The notes under the pieces are model-generated. The model saw nothing but the letters and a program-made list of their open reading frames with translations. It was not told where the DNA came from and did no database searches. From contig CAMOVA010000034.1 in assembly GCA_946626905.1 (NCBI GenBank), positions 1-8,574 of the forward strand: a DNA stretch of 8,574 nucleotides, written 5' to 3'. The stretch's first letter is position 1; every line of letters starts with the position of its first letter. Both the position numbers and the translations under genes were made by a program. Positions 7,579 to 8,574 of the stretch are shown here, piece by piece. The stretch is from an uncultured Bacillota bacterium (GTDB lineage Bacteria > Bacillota_I > Bacilli_A > RF39 > UBA660).

Positions 7579-7583
7579 TACAT

Positions 7584-7961
7584 GGGGATGCTTAGGTTTC
7601 GACAGGAATATTTAGGTATAAATTGCAAGTGGAAGGTACGCCTTAAGTACAAAAAACAATAAACGCAAAAAATATTAAAAATGCATTTGCTAATGCCTTC
7701 GGTAGAAGTGCAGTAGCATACGCCTAATTATAATATAAAGGCATGCGCTTTTCTTTAATTTTCTCCTATTGGATTTTAGAAAGGCTTATATAAATAGGAT
7801 ATATTATTACTTAGTCTTGAGGTAATAATGAATATTAAAGACTCACTAAATAATTAGTCGTTTACTACTTTATTATTTAGGAAATATTTAGTAAACTAAA
7901 CTTGTAGATATTTATGCTGGCGTATTTTTGGACAGGAGTTCGATTCTCCTCATCTCCACCA
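7584..7961 (+). ncRNA. ssrA: Transfer-messenger RNA (tmRNA, one-piece)
   Basis: tmRNA acts as alanyl-tRNA and as a short mRNA to rescue stalled ribosomes. The 5' end GGGGATG pairs with CATCTCC (7951-7957) as the acceptor stem with one G-U pair, and an encoded CCA ends at 7961. The universal GGTTTCGACAGG follows the 5' stem. The T arm is AGGAG/CTCCT around TTCGATT. Long helix P2 is visible as 7618-7623/7910-7915 and 7626-7630/7900-7904. A resume GCA at 7665 opens a 20-codon tag frame, with P5 (GCAT..GCC/GGCATGC) flanking its stop. A clear H-type pseudoknot pairs 7803-7810 with 7822-7829 and 7813-7818 with 7838-7843. Another pairs 7846-7854 with 7872-7880 and 7860-7867 with 7889-7896. A third hairpin, 7764-7770/7793-7799, is probably part of PK2. 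The length of 378 nt is typical and the molecule is not permuted. Confidence 0.98.
7665..7727 (+). other. tmRNA tag-peptide reading frame
   Basis: The resume codon GCA (7665-7667) follows an AAAC context common before Bacillota resume codons. The frame reads AKNIKNAFANAFGRSAVAYA and stops at TAA (7725-7727), with a second in-frame TAA two codons on (7731-7733). The first Ala is encoded, and a second would come from the charged tmRNA. The tag has three basic and no acidic residues, contains NAFA followed by NAFG, and ends VAYA instead of the common ALAA. A small, non-polar C-terminus is still what ClpXP-type proteases recognise. The frame choice relies on resume-codon context, stop position within P5 and a plausible peptide end. 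Confidence 0.85.
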
Positions 7962-7972
7962 ATTAGTATAAA

Positions 7973-7988
7973 CAAACATATGTGTTTG
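7973..7988 (+). repeat. Short inverted repeat after ssrA
   Basis: CAAACA (7973-7978) and TGTTTG (7983-7988) are perfect inverted arms around TATG. It lies 11 bases after the tmRNA CCA and before the terminator hairpin. It has no T-tract of its own. It may help 3' processing by separating the mature end from the terminator, or be incidental. Confidence 0.4.
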
Positions 7989-7995
7989 ATAAAAT

Positions 7996-8017
7996 AGAGA
8001 ACCAAAGGTTCTTTTTT
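7996..8017 (+). terminator. Rho-independent terminator of ssrA
   Basis: AGAACC (7998-8003) pairs with GGTTCT (8007-8012) around an AAA loop, extended by G-T and A-T pairs to 7996-8014, and six Ts run from 8012 to 8017. The precursor would carry a short 3' trailer needing trimming to the encoded CCA. Confidence 0.83.
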
Positions 8018-8019
8018 GT

Positions 8020-8048
8020 TTGTACAATTTATTAAAACATGTTATAAT
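8020..8048 (+). promoter_or_regulatory. Extended -10 promoter of the cytidylyltransferase gene
   Basis: TATAAT at 8043-8048 is preceded by TGT (8040-8042), a TGn extension. At 17-base spacing the -35 position reads TTGTAC (8020-8025), matching only the first three consensus bases, which an extended -10 can compensate for. It starts just after the ssrA terminator T-tract, so the following gene probably has its own transcript. Confidence 0.65.
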
Positions 8049-8066
8049 TCCTTTAGGGGGAATGTT

Positions 8067-8574
8067 ATGAAAAAGATAGCAGTTATAGTAGCAAGTGGTG
8101 TAGGTTCAAGAATGGGTCTTGATATTCCTAAACAATTTGTTAAAATTCCAATTGAATATGAAAATGAAATAATAGATGAAAAGGAAGTTTTAACATATAC
8201 GTTAGAAGCTTTCGAAAATCATCCATTAGTAGATGAAATAGTTGTTGTTACTTTAAAAGAGTATAGAGGACATGTTTTACAAGAAGCAGTAGTTCATAAT
8301 ATAACTAAATTAAGATCTATTGTAGTAGGTGGAGCTACTGTACAAGAATCAATTAGAAATGGAGTATTTCGTTTAAATGGAATGGCATCAGATGATGATG
8401 TTGTTATCATACATGATGGTGTAAGACCAATTGTAGATAATGATGTATTAACAGATGTTATTAACGTTTGTATAGAACGTGGTAATGCGGTAACATCATT
8501 ACCATATAATGAGCAAATTTTTGTTATAGATAATGATAATCCAAATACTACTAAAAAGTATATTAATAGAGATC
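8067..8574 (+). CDS. IspD/TarI family cytidylyltransferase, 3' partial
   Basis: The family transfers CMP from CTP to an alcohol phosphate: methylerythritol phosphate for IspD in isoprenoid synthesis, ribitol phosphate for TarI in teichoic acid synthesis. The first 169 residues are in the window. The nucleotide loop is VASGVGSRMGLDIPKQF (8-24), with R15 and K22 matching catalytic R20 and K27 of E. coli IspD. TLEAFENHPLVDEIVVV (45-61), VVGGATVQESIRNG (86-99) and VIIHDGVRPIV (113-123) follow, the last matching the family H-D-x-x-R-P motif. Differences from IspD: about nine extra residues between KQFVKI and VLTYT, V92 in place of the usual arginine in GGxxRxxS, and PYNEQI (146-151) where IspD has P-x-x-D-T-I/M. 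These features recall a subgroup found near surface-polysaccharide genes, so the substrate is open. ATG 8067 follows AGGGGG (8055-8060) by six bases. An ATG at 8062 is out of frame. Confidence 0.85.
   Translation, partial: MKKIAVIVASGVGSRMGLDIPKQFVKIPIEYENEIIDEKEVLTYTLEAFENHPLVDEIVVVTLKEYRGHVLQEAVVHNITKLRSIVVGGATVQESIRNGVFRLNGMASDDDVVIIHDGVRPIVDNDVLTDVINVCIERGNAVTSLPYNEQIFVIDNDNPNTTKKYINRD

Noticed and set aside
7931..7961. Stand-alone tRNA 3' half
   Set aside because: The T arm, acceptor strand and CCA pair with the 5' end at 7584 and belong to tmRNA.
7970..8025. Riboswitch or attenuator between ssrA and the cytidylyltransferase gene
   Set aside because: ACAAAC (7972-7977) could also pair with GTTTGT (8018-8023), giving a possible alternative fold, but the pairings are short, the space is about 100 bases and no ligand-binding core is visible. 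Two simple hairpins explain it.
1..8574. Mobile element, CRISPR array, defence or phage system
   Set aside because: No transposase, integrase, repeat-spacer pattern, terminal repeats or phage proteins are seen, and base and codon use look uniform. The window reads as core chromosome.
1..8574. TGA read as tryptophan (mollicute code 4)
   Set aside because: Tryptophans in conserved places are TGG (for example H252-W253 of the CapA-like protein), and TGA ends recX where the family should end.

Overview
The window is a very AT-rich stretch of bacterial chromosome with all visible genes on the + strand, short gaps, ATGA overlaps and purine-rich Shine-Dalgarno sites. The gene set (RecX, a long U32 hydroxylase-type protein, RNase R, CapA-like protein, SmpB, a one-piece tmRNA) and the AGA-dominated arginine usage point to a low-GC Bacillota or a close relative, possibly an uncultured gut lineage. 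The code is standard: tryptophan is TGG, and TGA is a real stop in recX, so this is not a code-4 mollicute. I cannot name the species from sequence alone.

Layout. (1) Positions 1-3251: end of an operon with a 5'-truncated recX, a 719-residue U32/DUF3656 protein overlapping it by ATGA, and a two-helix DUF3592-like membrane protein. A perfect 9-bp hairpin with eight Ts closes it. (2) Positions 3263-7578: a second operon of rnr, capA-like, smpB (GTG start) and an unrecognised two-helix membrane protein, with gaps of 3, 8 and 10 nt. It runs into an 11-bp inverted repeat that overlaps the next promoter. (3) Positions 7544-8017: tmRNA (ssrA) with its own consensus-like promoter, a 20-codon tag frame, recognisable pseudoknots, an encoded CCA and a terminator. 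(4) Positions 8043-8574: an extended -10 promoter and the first 169 codons of an IspD/TarI-type cytidylyltransferase cut off by the window end.

How the genes fit together. RNase R, SmpB and tmRNA form the trans-translation module: tmRNA-SmpB frees ribosomes stalled on broken mRNA and tags the peptide, and RNase R degrades the faulty message. Two surface or membrane proteins (CapA-like and the 156-residue protein) share the rnr-smpB transcript. RecX tunes RecA. The U32 protein probably acts in RNA hydroxylation. The final gene probably supplies a CDP-activated alcohol for isoprenoid or surface-polymer synthesis.

No mobile element, CRISPR array, phage gene or clear new system is present. The best leads are the acid-free tmRNA tag ending VAYA, the terminator-like repeat built into the ssrA promoter, the RNase R lacking a basic tail, and the divergent cytidylyltransferase.
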